NCBI GenBank assembly: GCA_018362895.1
Contig: JAHALR010000005.1
Coordinates: forward strand, 1 to 64,000
DNA length: 64,000 nt
Direction: 5' to 3'
From: Clostridium sp.
Lineage (GTDB): Bacteria > Cyanobacteriota > Vampirovibrionia > Gastranaerophilales > Gastranaerophilaceae
Positions 18,660 to 26,889 of the stretch are shown here, piece after piece; the first letter of the stretch is position 1, and each line of letters begins with the position of its first letter. Below the pieces are notes generated by a model. It had not been told where the DNA came from, searched no databases, and saw nothing but the letters and a program-made list of their open reading frames with translations. Both the position numbers and the translations under genes were made by a program.

Positions 18660-19983
18660 AGCTGCTGCGCATGTTTATTACAATATTATTTACGGAAAAC
18701 AAAAAGATTTGAAATATATTCCTGCATCCGGAAAGCTTCTCGGTGTTGAAGAGCTTGAGGCAATGATTGATGCTTCTTTGGATATGTGGCTTACGGCAGG
18801 GCCTTTTAATGATAAGTTTGAAAAGGAGTTTGCGCAATTTATAGGTGCTAAATATGCACTTTCGGTGAATTCCGGTTCAAGTGCAAATCTTCTTGCATTG
18901 TCTGCGTTGACTTCTCATAAACTCGGTGAAAAACGTTTGAAAAAAGGTGATGAGGTTATTACTGTTGCGGCCGGGTTTCCTACAACAGTGAATCCTATTA
19001 TACAAAATGGACTTGTGCCTGTTTTTGTTGATTGTGAAATTGGTACGTATAATATTGATGCTTCAAAAATAGAAGAAGCTTTGTCAGAAAAAACAAAGGC
19101 TGTTTTTGTTGCTCACACGCTTGGCAACACTTTTGATTTGGATAAGATAAAAAACATTTGTGAGAAACATAAATTGTGGTTGATTGAAGACAGTTGTGAT
19201 GCTCTGGGTGCGGAATTTGAAGGCAGGAAAGCCGGAACATTCGGGCATATTTCTACTTATAGTTTTTATCCTGCTCACCATATAACAATGGGCGAAGGCG
19301 GTGCTGTTGTGACTAATGATACGCAGCTTTATAAAATCCTTATGTCTTTTAGAGACTGGGGAAGAGACTGCTGGTGTAAGCCGGGAAAGGATGATACCTG
19401 TCATAAGCGTTTTAGTATGCAGCTTGGTAATTTGCCATTTGGCTATGATCATAAATACACATATTCACATGTCGGATACAATTTGAAAATTACAGATTGG
19501 CAGGCCGCTCTTGGCTGTTCCCAGTTAAAAAAATTTCCTGAGTTTTTAAACAGAAGAACAAAGAACGCACAATATTTAACAGGTAAACTAAGTGACCTTT
19601 GCGATTATTTAATATTGCCTTGTGTTCATCAAAACGTGAAACCTTCGTGGTTTGGCTATTTAATTTCTGTAAAAAGCGAGGCTCCGTTTACGAAGCAAAA
19701 ACTTGTTGAGTATTTGGAAAGAAACGGTGTTGGGACAAGACAGCTTTTTGCCGGCAACATTCTGAGACAGCCGATGTTTGTAGAGGATGAAATTCAGCTT
19801 CGAATTGCAAATTCTTCTTTGATAAACTCTTCAAAACTTAGTGAAGAACATTATAAACTTTTGCCGAATACTGATTTTATAATGAATAATACGTTTTGGG
19901 TAGGAATATTTCCTCGTCTTGAGGAAAAACATCTGGATAAAATAAGTGATTTGATTCACAAATTTGTTGAGGCTAATAAGTGA
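18631..19983 (+). CDS. rfbH: CDP-4-keto-6-deoxyglucose 3-dehydrase (E1, [2Fe-2S] PMP enzyme)
   Basis: The product has about 450 residues in the sugar aminotransferase fold. The usual PLP lysine is replaced by His in SFYPAHHITMGEGGAV (His216, with His217 next to it), the mark of E1 dehydrases. Four cysteines (Cys189, 247, 249 and 257) fit the C-x57-C-x1-C-x7-C iron-sulfur motif exactly. E1 removes the C3 hydroxyl and needs an electron-transfer partner (RfbI/E3), which is not encoded in this window. I prefer the ATG at 18631 with GAGG upstream over the ATG at 18616. The stop overlaps the next start (TGATG). Confidence 0.95.
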   Translation: MEKLLRNFVKAAAHVYYNIIYGKQKDLKYIPASGKLLGVEELEAMIDASLDMWLTAGPFNDKFEKEFAQFIGAKYALSVNSGSSANLLALSALTSHKLGEKRLKKGDEVITVAAGFPTTVNPIIQNGLVPVFVDCEIGTYNIDASKIEEALSEKTKAVFVAHTLGNTFDLDKIKNICEKHKLWLIEDSCDALGAEFEGRKAGTFGHISTYSFYPAHHITMGEGGAVVTNDTQLYKILMSFRDWGRDCWCKPGKDDTCHKRFSMQLGNLPFGYDHKYTYSHVGYNLKITDWQAALGCSQLKKFPEFLNRRTKNAQYLTGKLSDLCDYLILPCVHQNVKPSWFGYLISVKSEAPFTKQKLVEYLERNGVGTRQLFAGNILRQPMFVEDEIQLRIANSSLINSSKLSEEHYKLLPNTDFIMNNTFWVGIFPRLEEKHLDKISDLIHKFVEANK

Positions 19984-20867
19984 TGAAAAAGATTCTTTTG
20001 ACAGGTGGAAACGGTTTTATAGGAAAAAATATACAGGAAAGCTTTCTTTCTGAGAAATATGAAATTTATGCACCGAGAAGCTTTGAGTTGAACCTGTTGG
20101 ATACAGAAAGTGTTGATAAATATTTTGAAGACAGGTCTTTTGATGTTGTTTTGCATGCAGCAGTAAAGCCCGGACATAGAAATGCAAAAGATCCTACGAA
20201 CCTTTTTTATTCGAATTTGAGAATGTTTGAAAGCCTCGAACGAAAAAAAGATAAATTCAAAAAATTTATAAACTTTGGCTCAGGGGCAATTTATGATATT
20301 TCTAAAAATATAACACAGGTGCGGGAAAAATCTGTGTTTGATTCTATGCCGTCTGATGAACACGGTTTTTGCAAATATGTTGAACAAAAACAGATAGAAC
20401 AACTGGATAGTTTCATAAATTTGAATATTTTTGGAATTTTTGGAAAATACGAAGACTGGGAAATCAGGTTTATTTCCAACGCTATTTGTAAAACTTTGTA
20501 TGATTTGCCTGTTACACTCAGACAAAACAGACGTTTTAGCTATCTTTTTATTGATGATTTGATGCTTGTATTGGATTATATGATTCAAAATGACATGAAA
20601 TACAAAACTTATAACATAGTTCCTGATGAGGAGTTAGAACTATATAAAATAGCTGAAATTATACAAGAAATCAGCGGTAAAAATACCGGGATAGCTGTTT
20701 CAAAAGGTGGATACGGGCTTGATTATACAGGCTGTAACAAAAGACTTAAGCAGGAGATTCCTGATTTGAAGTTTACAAAAATCGAGCAATCAATTGAATT
20801 ATTATATAATTATTACAGAGACAATTTGGATAAAATAAACAGAAATCTGCTTTTAGAGGATAAATAA
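19983..20867 (+). CDS. NAD-dependent epimerase/dehydratase-like protein lacking the catalytic Tyr
   Basis: The 294-residue extended-SDR protein has the Rossmann motif LLTGGNGFIGKN. At the place where family members have Tyr-x3-Lys it reads HGFCK (His127, Lys131), so the catalytic Tyr seems replaced by His. NFGSGAIYD takes the place of the usual Ser/Thr motif region. It may be a reductase or epimerase acting on a nucleotide-linked keto sugar, or a non-catalytic partner; the substrate is unknown. The ATG overlaps the rfbH stop, and its own stop overlaps the next start, so it belongs to the operon. Confidence 0.8.
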   Translation: MKKILLTGGNGFIGKNIQESFLSEKYEIYAPRSFELNLLDTESVDKYFEDRSFDVVLHAAVKPGHRNAKDPTNLFYSNLRMFESLERKKDKFKKFINFGSGAIYDISKNITQVREKSVFDSMPSDEHGFCKYVEQKQIEQLDSFINLNIFGIFGKYEDWEIRFISNAICKTLYDLPVTLRQNRRFSYLFIDDLMLVLDYMIQNDMKYKTYNIVPDEELELYKIAEIIQEISGKNTGIAVSKGGYGLDYTGCNKRLKQEIPDLKFTKIEQSIELLYNYYRDNLDKINRNLLLEDK

Positions 20868-21544
20868 TGAAAAAAGTTTTTTTAACAGGGGCAAACGGTG
20901 ATATAGGCAGTGCTATAAAAGATATTTTTGAACTTAACGGTTTTAGTGTTTCCGCTCCAACCAGACAGGAATTGAATCTCGAAAATCTTGATGAAGTGAA
21001 AGCTTATTTTGAAAATCATGACTGTGATTTTGATGTTGTTATACATTGTGCGGGATTCAATAATCCGAAAATGCTTGAGGATTTGACTTTTTATGATATT
21101 GAAAAGACAGCAAAAATCAACTATATGTCGTTTTTTGAAATTGTAAAAGCCATTGCTCCTAATATGAAATCAAATGAAAGCGGACATATTCTGGGCATTT
21201 CCTCTTTGTATGGGAGTATCTCGAGAGGCGGGCGTCTGGCTTATACTGCTTCAAAACATGCGCTCAACGGGGTTGTGAAGACACTTGCCTGTGAGCTTGG
21301 TGAGTATAATATACTTGTTAATACACTTTCTCCTGGATTTGTTGATACTAAAATGACAAGAAAAAATAACAGTGATGAAAAGATTGCATTAATGGAGAAA
21401 AAAATTCCGATGAAAAGACTGGCAATGCCTGTGGATATTGCTAATGTTGCATACTTTTTGTGCTCTGATATGAATACTTATATAACAGGTCAGGATATTA
21501 TAGTTGACGGCGGATTTATGGCTGAGGGGGGACAAAATTCATGA
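20867..21544 (+). CDS. Classical short-chain dehydrogenase/reductase (FabG-like)
   Basis: The 225-residue protein has TGANGDIGSAI (cofactor binding), the catalytic Ser112/113, and Tyr126-x3-Lys130 in YTASKHA. It ends with the usual SDR tail TGQDIIVDGGFM. It starts on the last base of the preceding stop and overlaps the cyclase gene by ATGA. The context suggests a keto-sugar or keto-cyclitol reductase in the surface-sugar pathway rather than fatty acid synthesis. The exact substrate cannot be read from sequence. Confidence 0.88.
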   Translation: MKKVFLTGANGDIGSAIKDIFELNGFSVSAPTRQELNLENLDEVKAYFENHDCDFDVVIHCAGFNNPKMLEDLTFYDIEKTAKINYMSFFEIVKAIAPNMKSNESGHILGISSLYGSISRGGRLAYTASKHALNGVVKTLACELGEYNILVNTLSPGFVDTKMTRKNNSDEKIALMEKKIPMKRLAMPVDIANVAYFLCSDMNTYITGQDIIVDGGFMAEGGQNS

Positions 21545-22668
21545 GCGAATTTTTAATAGAAGGTAAAAAGTTTTATATGCCGGAGGATTTTTCTTCTAAA
21601 ACAGAATTTGTTGTAAAATCCGTGCCTCAGGATTATCCTGTTACGATTAAGAATAACCCTGATATTGTTGAAGAAATCCAACAACTTCTGGATTCAAATG
21701 AGCGTAATTTGCTCCTTGTTGATGAAATGGTTTATGATCTTTATTTTAAAAACTTAAAAATTGATGAAAATCGATTATATAAAGCTAAAGCAACAGAGGA
21801 TTTTAAAACTCTCGAGGGGGTTGTTGATGTAGTGGCTTTTCTTGAAAAAAACGAGTTTACAAAAAGTGAAAAGCTTATAGTCGTAGGCGGCGGTGTAATA
21901 GAAGATGTTGGTGCATTTGTCGGTGCGGTTTATAAAAGGGGTATAAAATGGGTATATTATCCAACAACATTGCTTTCTATGTGTGACAGTTGTATCGGAG
22001 GTAAAACAGGAATAAATCATCATGGTGTGAAAAATCAGCTGGCTCTGTTTTCTGCGCCATGTGAAGTTGTAATAAATATAGCTTTCTTAAAAACTTTGAG
22101 TGATTTTGATATAAAATCAGGAATGGGAGAAATTCTCAAACTCCTTGTTACAGGCGGAAAGAAACCTCTTCAAGTATATATTGATAATGTTGTAAACGGG
22201 AAAGTAAAGGATTTTGAATCTTACAAGGCTTTGATACTTTCTTCTCTTTCTGTAAAAAAGTCTGTTGTGGAGGAAGATGAGTTTGAAAAATATTACAGAA
22301 AAAGTTTAAATTACGGGCATACTGTCGGGCATGCAATTGAAGCCCTTTCGCACTATAAAATACCCCACGGCCAGGCAGTAATTATGGGAATGGTTATAGT
22401 AAACAAAATTGCAATGGACAGAGGCTTATTGAATCAAGCGGATTACGAACTTACTCAGACTCTTTCTAAAGAGCTTTTGGGAAAATCGATTTTAAAAGAA
22501 GTAAACCTGAACGGGCTTGATAAGCTGCTTAAAAAAGATAAGAAAACCACCGGAAATCTTGTGAATTTTGTGATTATTTCCGAATTGGGTGATACGAAGT
22601 TTCTAAAAATTGAATTGGATGAAAAACTGACTGATCAGATTGAACAAATAATTTTACGGGAGTTTTGA
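21541..22668 (+). CDS. AroB-family sugar phosphate cyclase (3-dehydroquinate synthase-like)
   Basis: The 375-residue protein carries the NAD motif GGGVIEDVGAFVGAVYKRG, PTTLLSMCDSCIGGKTGIN, and the zinc ligands Glu197 (GMGEILK), His260 (YGHTVGH) and His276 (PHGQAV). The 16-residue spacing of the two His matches 3-dehydroquinate synthase. The family includes DHQ synthase, sedoheptulose-7-phosphate cyclases and deoxy-inosose synthases. Sitting inside a sugar operon between an SDR and a sugar kinase, it is unlikely to be the shikimate enzyme. It more likely makes a carbocycle from a phosphorylated ketose or ulosonate. The subgroup cannot be assigned by eye. Confidence 0.85.
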   Translation: MSEFLIEGKKFYMPEDFSSKTEFVVKSVPQDYPVTIKNNPDIVEEIQQLLDSNERNLLLVDEMVYDLYFKNLKIDENRLYKAKATEDFKTLEGVVDVVAFLEKNEFTKSEKLIVVGGGVIEDVGAFVGAVYKRGIKWVYYPTTLLSMCDSCIGGKTGINHHGVKNQLALFSAPCEVVINIAFLKTLSDFDIKSGMGEILKLLVTGGKKPLQVYIDNVVNGKVKDFESYKALILSSLSVKKSVVEEDEFEKYYRKSLNYGHTVGHAIEALSHYKIPHGQAVIMGMVIVNKIAMDRGLLNQADYELTQTLSKELLGKSILKEVNLNGLDKLLKKDKKTTGNLVNFVIISELGDTKFLKIELDEKLTDQIEQIILREF

Positions 22669-24002
22669 TGAAAACATTTTTGCTTCTGGATTTTGGTGCT
22701 TCAAGAGTAAAGACAGCTGTATTGTCTGATGATAAGCTGTTTGATATCAGAGATTATGAGCCTGTAAAACCCTGTGTTTTCGCTCAAAATCGATTTGAAG
22801 TAGATTTGTTCGGGTTAAAGAATCAGTTTTTATCTATTTTAAAAGATTATTCGAAGGAATATAATATTGATATTGTGTTGATATGTTCTGAAATGCATGG
22901 ATTTGCTCTTCTTAACAATAACAATGAGCCTGAATCAAATTACATAAGCTGGAAAGATGAGAGATGTTTGGAGAAAATCGAAGGTGTTTCATCTCTGGAT
23001 TTATTGAAACAAAAGTTGAAAAATAAGTTTTTTGAAAAAACAGGAATGAAAGAAAGAGCTTGTTATCCTGTTTTTAATCTTTTTCATATGATTAGAGAAG
23101 ATGCCTTTAAACATACATCAAAAGGTTGCATTAAAGGTGAAATTAAAGTTGTTTCTTTGCCTGAATGGCTGGCATGTGCCGGCGGAAAATCGTTGAATAT
23201 TGCACATTGCACAATGAGTGCAGGGCTCGGATTTTATAATATAAGAACAAAATCTTTTGATGAAGAAATTATCTCTGCTGTGACAGCATCTTCCAATGTA
23301 TCTGTTACATTTAACAGGTCTGTTGAAAATATCGCACCGGCAGGTTTCATTGAAATGAACGGAAAAAGCATTTCAATTTATACAGGTGTGGGTGACCATC
23401 AGTGTGCTTTATATGGTGCGGGGTTAAAAGATAATTGTTTATCATTGAATCTGGGGACAGGCTCTCAGGCAGCTTTGATAGGCTCTTTTGATTCATCAAA
23501 TGAGAAACGCCCGTATTTTGATTCAAAAATCTTAACGGTAATTACCCATATCCCTTCAGGACGTGCATTTAATTATTATAAGGAAATGCTTGAAAAAACG
23601 AATCCGGAAATTGATTTTTGGAAAGAATTGTCATCTGTTTCGTTAGATGACATTAATAAGTCTGATTTGAATATAAATCTGGCAGTATTTCAAAGTGCAT
23701 GGAACTATGGCAGATGTGGTGAAATATTGGCTTTTGATTCCTCTAAACATTCGATTAAAAATTATTTTGCTTCAATAATGAAAAGCTACATAAATCAGTA
23801 CTTTAAAGCAATAGAAACGTTAGTTTCAAGTAATTCTGTAAATCAGAGATTTTCTGTCATTTTGAGCGGAGGGGTTGCAAAAAAACTGCCTGTAATAAAA
23901 GAATATTTTACAAAATTTTCGGATTTTGATGTTATTGTTACAAACAGTGAATATGATGAAACGCTTGAAGGTTTAAAAAAGCTTTCAGCCTGTATAATAT
24001 AA
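22668..24002 (+). CDS. FGGY-family carbohydrate kinase
   Basis: The 444-residue protein has two actin-like kinase halves: LLDFGASRVKTAVL at the N-terminus, then GVGDHQCALYGAG and SLNLGTGSQAALIG, and a C-terminal ILSGGVAKKLP nucleotide motif. FGGY kinases phosphorylate a terminal or near-terminal hydroxyl of sugars or polyols with ATP. The ATG overlaps the cyclase stop and follows GGGAG. Cotranscription with the AroB-like cyclase suggests that it makes the phosphorylated substrate that such cyclases need for phosphate elimination. The sugar is not known. Sedoheptulokinase-like activity is one option. Confidence 0.85.
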   Translation: MKTFLLLDFGASRVKTAVLSDDKLFDIRDYEPVKPCVFAQNRFEVDLFGLKNQFLSILKDYSKEYNIDIVLICSEMHGFALLNNNNEPESNYISWKDERCLEKIEGVSSLDLLKQKLKNKFFEKTGMKERACYPVFNLFHMIREDAFKHTSKGCIKGEIKVVSLPEWLACAGGKSLNIAHCTMSAGLGFYNIRTKSFDEEIISAVTASSNVSVTFNRSVENIAPAGFIEMNGKSISIYTGVGDHQCALYGAGLKDNCLSLNLGTGSQAALIGSFDSSNEKRPYFDSKILTVITHIPSGRAFNYYKEMLEKTNPEIDFWKELSSVSLDDINKSDLNINLAVFQSAWNYGRCGEILAFDSSKHSIKNYFASIMKSYINQYFKAIETLVSSNSVNQRFSVILSGGVAKKLPVIKEYFTKFSDFDVIVTNSEYDETLEGLKKLSACII

Positions 24003-24034
24003 ATATAGATAAAAAGAGAGCGGATTTAATTTAT

Positions 24035-25117
24035 ATGAAAAGTAATATTTTTGAGGATTTATTTGTTTTGGAACTTGCCAACAATCACTGGGGTGATGTT
24101 GAAAGAGGGAAAAAAATTATAACTGATTTTTCCAGAATTGTGCGTTTTAATAATATTAAAGCGGCTGTGAAGCTTCAATTTAGAGATGTTGATCATTTCA
24201 TACATAAAGATTTTAAAGACAGAGATGACATCAGATATATAAAAAAGACACTTGCTACAAAAATGAGTTATGATGATTACGGTCTTCTTGTTGAAGCAAT
24301 CAGGAAAGCCGGTTGTATCACCATGTCTACTCCTTTCGATGAAAAATCTGTTGATACCTGTGTTAATCTGGGTATACAGATTATTAAAATAGCATCTTCT
24401 GATATAAATGATTGGATTTTAATAGAAAAAATAGCTACAACAAGAAAACCTGTTATTGTTTCAACAGGGGGTTCTTCCTTAAAAGATATTGATGATTTGG
24501 TTACATTCTTTGAAAATAGAAACATTCCTCTTGCTATAAATCACTGTGTTTCAAAGTATCCAAGCGAAAAATATGAACTTGAACTGAATCAAATAGATTT
24601 TCTGAAAAACAGATATCCTAATCATGTGATCGGTTTTTCTACTCACGAAGGTAATGAGGATATTGAGTCAGGTATGTTGATTGCTTATGCAAAAGGAGCA
24701 AGAACCTTTGAAAGGCATATTGATATAGATTGGGGAGGAAAGACTGTTTCTCCGTATTGCTCTGAACCAAAGGATTTAGATAGATGGATTAAAGCCTATA
24801 AAAAAGCTCGAGAGATGTGCGGTGCTCCGGCAGGCCACAGGAGAGTTTGCGATGCAAAGGAGATTGAATACCTCGATGCACTTGTTCGAGGTGTTTATGC
24901 GAAAAGAGATTTGAAAAAAGGTGAAGTGCTTACGGAGGATGATATTTATCTTGCAATTCCTCTTCAAAAAGGACAAATCTCTTGCAGAGAGTTTATGAAT
25001 GGTGAAGCCCTGCTTAATGATATTTCTAAAGATGCACCGATGAAAATTGATGACATTGATTCTCCTTATGCTTACGATGAAAAATTGAAAAACATGATAT
25101 ATTTGAGAGGGCTGTAA
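24035..25117 (+). CDS. NeuB-family PEP-condensing sugar acid synthase with SAF domain
   Basis: The 360-residue protein has the NeuB TIM-barrel pattern: LELANNHWGDVERG, VKLQFRD, STPFDEKSVD, IKIASSDIND, PVIVSTGG, and GFSTHEG near the C-terminal part of the barrel. A SAF (antifreeze-like) domain follows (about 275-340, AKRDLKKGEVLTEDDIYLAIP). Family members join phosphoenolpyruvate to an aldose to give 3-deoxy-2-ulosonic acids such as sialic, legionaminic or pseudaminic acid. No CMP-sialate synthetase or NeuC-like epimerase is nearby, so a standard sialic acid product is doubtful. It follows the kinase by 32 nt and overlaps the TPP enzyme start by one base. Confidence 0.88.
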   Translation: MKSNIFEDLFVLELANNHWGDVERGKKIITDFSRIVRFNNIKAAVKLQFRDVDHFIHKDFKDRDDIRYIKKTLATKMSYDDYGLLVEAIRKAGCITMSTPFDEKSVDTCVNLGIQIIKIASSDINDWILIEKIATTRKPVIVSTGGSSLKDIDDLVTFFENRNIPLAINHCVSKYPSEKYELELNQIDFLKNRYPNHVIGFSTHEGNEDIESGMLIAYAKGARTFERHIDIDWGGKTVSPYCSEPKDLDRWIKAYKKAREMCGAPAGHRRVCDAKEIEYLDALVRGVYAKRDLKKGEVLTEDDIYLAIPLQKGQISCREFMNGEALLNDISKDAPMKIDDIDSPYAYDEKLKNMIYLRGL

Positions 25118-26883
25118 TGATTAAACTTAGCGATTATATAGCTAAACGTCTGAAAGAAGTATATAATATAAAAAACTTTTTTATGGTTTCAGGCGGGGGT
25201 GCAATGCACTTGAATGACAGCCTTGGCAAGTATATTCCATATATAGCCAATCATCATGAACAGGCGAGTGCTATTGCTGCTGAAGGATATGCGAGAGTGA
25301 ATCAGGATTTGGCCGTTGTGAATGTAACAACAGGTCCGGGTGGATTAAATTGTTTGAATGGAGTTTTCGGACAATGGACAGATTCTGTTCCGGTTTTGTA
25401 TATTTCGGGTCAGGTTAAATTTTCTACAACTATTGCTTCTTGCCCGTTATTGAACTTAAGACAGCTTGGTGATCAAGAGGTAGACATTATTGATGTTGTC
25501 ACTCCTTTAACTAAATATGCAAAAATGGTTACAGAACCTGGCGATATTAAATATGAATTAGATAAGGCTATATATGAAGCTACGACAGGCAGAATGGGTC
25601 CTGTTTGGCTTGATATTCCAATGAATGTTCAGGCAGCTTTGATAGATGAAGACAATTTAAGAGATTTTGTGCCGCCTTGCAAACCGGTTTGTGACTTAAA
25701 GATTGATGAAGTGGTTTCACTGCTTAAAACTGCGAAAAAACCTTTGATAATTGCAGGTCACGGTGTCAGATTATCAAAAACAGAAGAGATTTTTTTTGAA
25801 TTGCTGAAGAAAATTGATATCCCTGTTGTGACAACTTTCAATGGCTTTGATGTTGTACCGGATTCAAATAAAAATTATGTCGGTAGAATTGGCACTGTCG
25901 GCCAAAGAGCAGGCAACTTTGCCTTGCAAAATGCAGATGTGATATTGTGTTTGGGAACAAGAAACAATATCAGACAAGCCAGTTATAATTATGAAAATTA
26001 TGCAAAAAATGCATATAAGATTGTTGTTGATATAGACGAAGCTGAATTGAACAAACCCACCGTAAAAGCAGATTTGAAAATTAACGCTGATTTAGCTGAT
26101 TTTCTTCCTGCTCTTGTGAAAAAAATACCTGAAATTGAATGCAAAGAGTGGCTTGAGTTTTCTAGAGACTTAAAGGAAAAATTTTGTTTTGAAAACTGTG
26201 ATGAATATAAGGAAAGAGGCTCTGAAATTGATCCTTATCATTTCACAAAAGTTCTTACTCAATTAATGCACGAAGGTGATGTTGCCACAATGGCTAACGG
26301 TTCTGCGTGTGTGTGTATGTTTCAGACCTCTGTAATTAAAGAAAATCAGAGAATATTTTTAAATTCAGGTGATGCCTCTATGGGCTACGGTTTACCGGCT
26401 TCGATAGGTGCATGCATTGCTCATGATAGAAAAAGTACGGTTTGTGTTGAAGGGGACGGTTCTATTATGATGAATATTCAAGAACTGCAAACAATAAAAC
26501 ACAATAAACTTCCTGTGAAAATATTCATCATAAATAATAACGGTTATATATCAATTAAGCAGACACAGAAAAATTTCTTTGAAGGGCGCATGACAGGAGC
26601 TGGTGAAGACAGCGGAGTAAGCGTGCCTGATTTTGTATCTGTTTCAAAAGCTTTTGGAATAAAGGCTGTCAGGATTGCAGATAACAATTTAATGAAACAG
26701 CAAATAAAAGATGTACTTGATGCAAAAGAGCCTGTTCTCTGTGATGTTGTTGTTAAATCGGATTATATTTTTACTCCAAAACTTTCTTCAAGAAAATTGG
26801 ATGACGGAACAATGATCTCCTCTTCTTTAGAAGATTTGTATCCGTTTCTCGACAGAGATGAGTTTAATAAGTGTAAATTGTAG
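25117..26883 (+). CDS. Thiamine diphosphate-dependent enzyme (acetolactate synthase-like)
   Basis: The 588-residue protein has all three TPP domains: an N-terminal pyrimidine-binding part with the key Glu48 (NHHEQASAIAAEGYAR), a central domain (about 190-340), and the C-terminal GDGSIMMN ... NNNGYISI diphosphate motif near 445-475. The family forms C-C bonds from pyruvate or other keto acids. In Yersinia, YerE of this class adds a two-carbon unit to a CDP-3,6-dideoxy-4-keto sugar made by the rfbFGH homologues. Given rfbFGH in the same operon, a similar branching reaction is a fair hypothesis. A housekeeping acetolactate synthase is less likely in this context. Confidence 0.85.
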   Translation: MIKLSDYIAKRLKEVYNIKNFFMVSGGGAMHLNDSLGKYIPYIANHHEQASAIAAEGYARVNQDLAVVNVTTGPGGLNCLNGVFGQWTDSVPVLYISGQVKFSTTIASCPLLNLRQLGDQEVDIIDVVTPLTKYAKMVTEPGDIKYELDKAIYEATTGRMGPVWLDIPMNVQAALIDEDNLRDFVPPCKPVCDLKIDEVVSLLKTAKKPLIIAGHGVRLSKTEEIFFELLKKIDIPVVTTFNGFDVVPDSNKNYVGRIGTVGQRAGNFALQNADVILCLGTRNNIRQASYNYENYAKNAYKIVVDIDEAELNKPTVKADLKINADLADFLPALVKKIPEIECKEWLEFSRDLKEKFCFENCDEYKERGSEIDPYHFTKVLTQLMHEGDVATMANGSACVCMFQTSVIKENQRIFLNSGDASMGYGLPASIGACIAHDRKSTVCVEGDGSIMMNIQELQTIKHNKLPVKIFIINNNGYISIKQTQKNFFEGRMTGAGEDSGVSVPDFVSVSKAFGIKAVRIADNNLMKQQIKDVLDAKEPVLCDVVVKSDYIFTPKLSSRKLDDGTMISSSLEDLYPFLDRDEFNKCKL

Positions 26884-26889
26884 GATGTT

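Noticed and set aside
24035..25117. Reading the NeuB-like gene as a standard sialic acid pathway
   Set aside because: No CMP-sialate synthetase, NeuC-like epimerase or PLP aminotransferase of the legionaminic/pseudaminic type is in the operon; rfbH is a dehydrase, not an aminotransferase.
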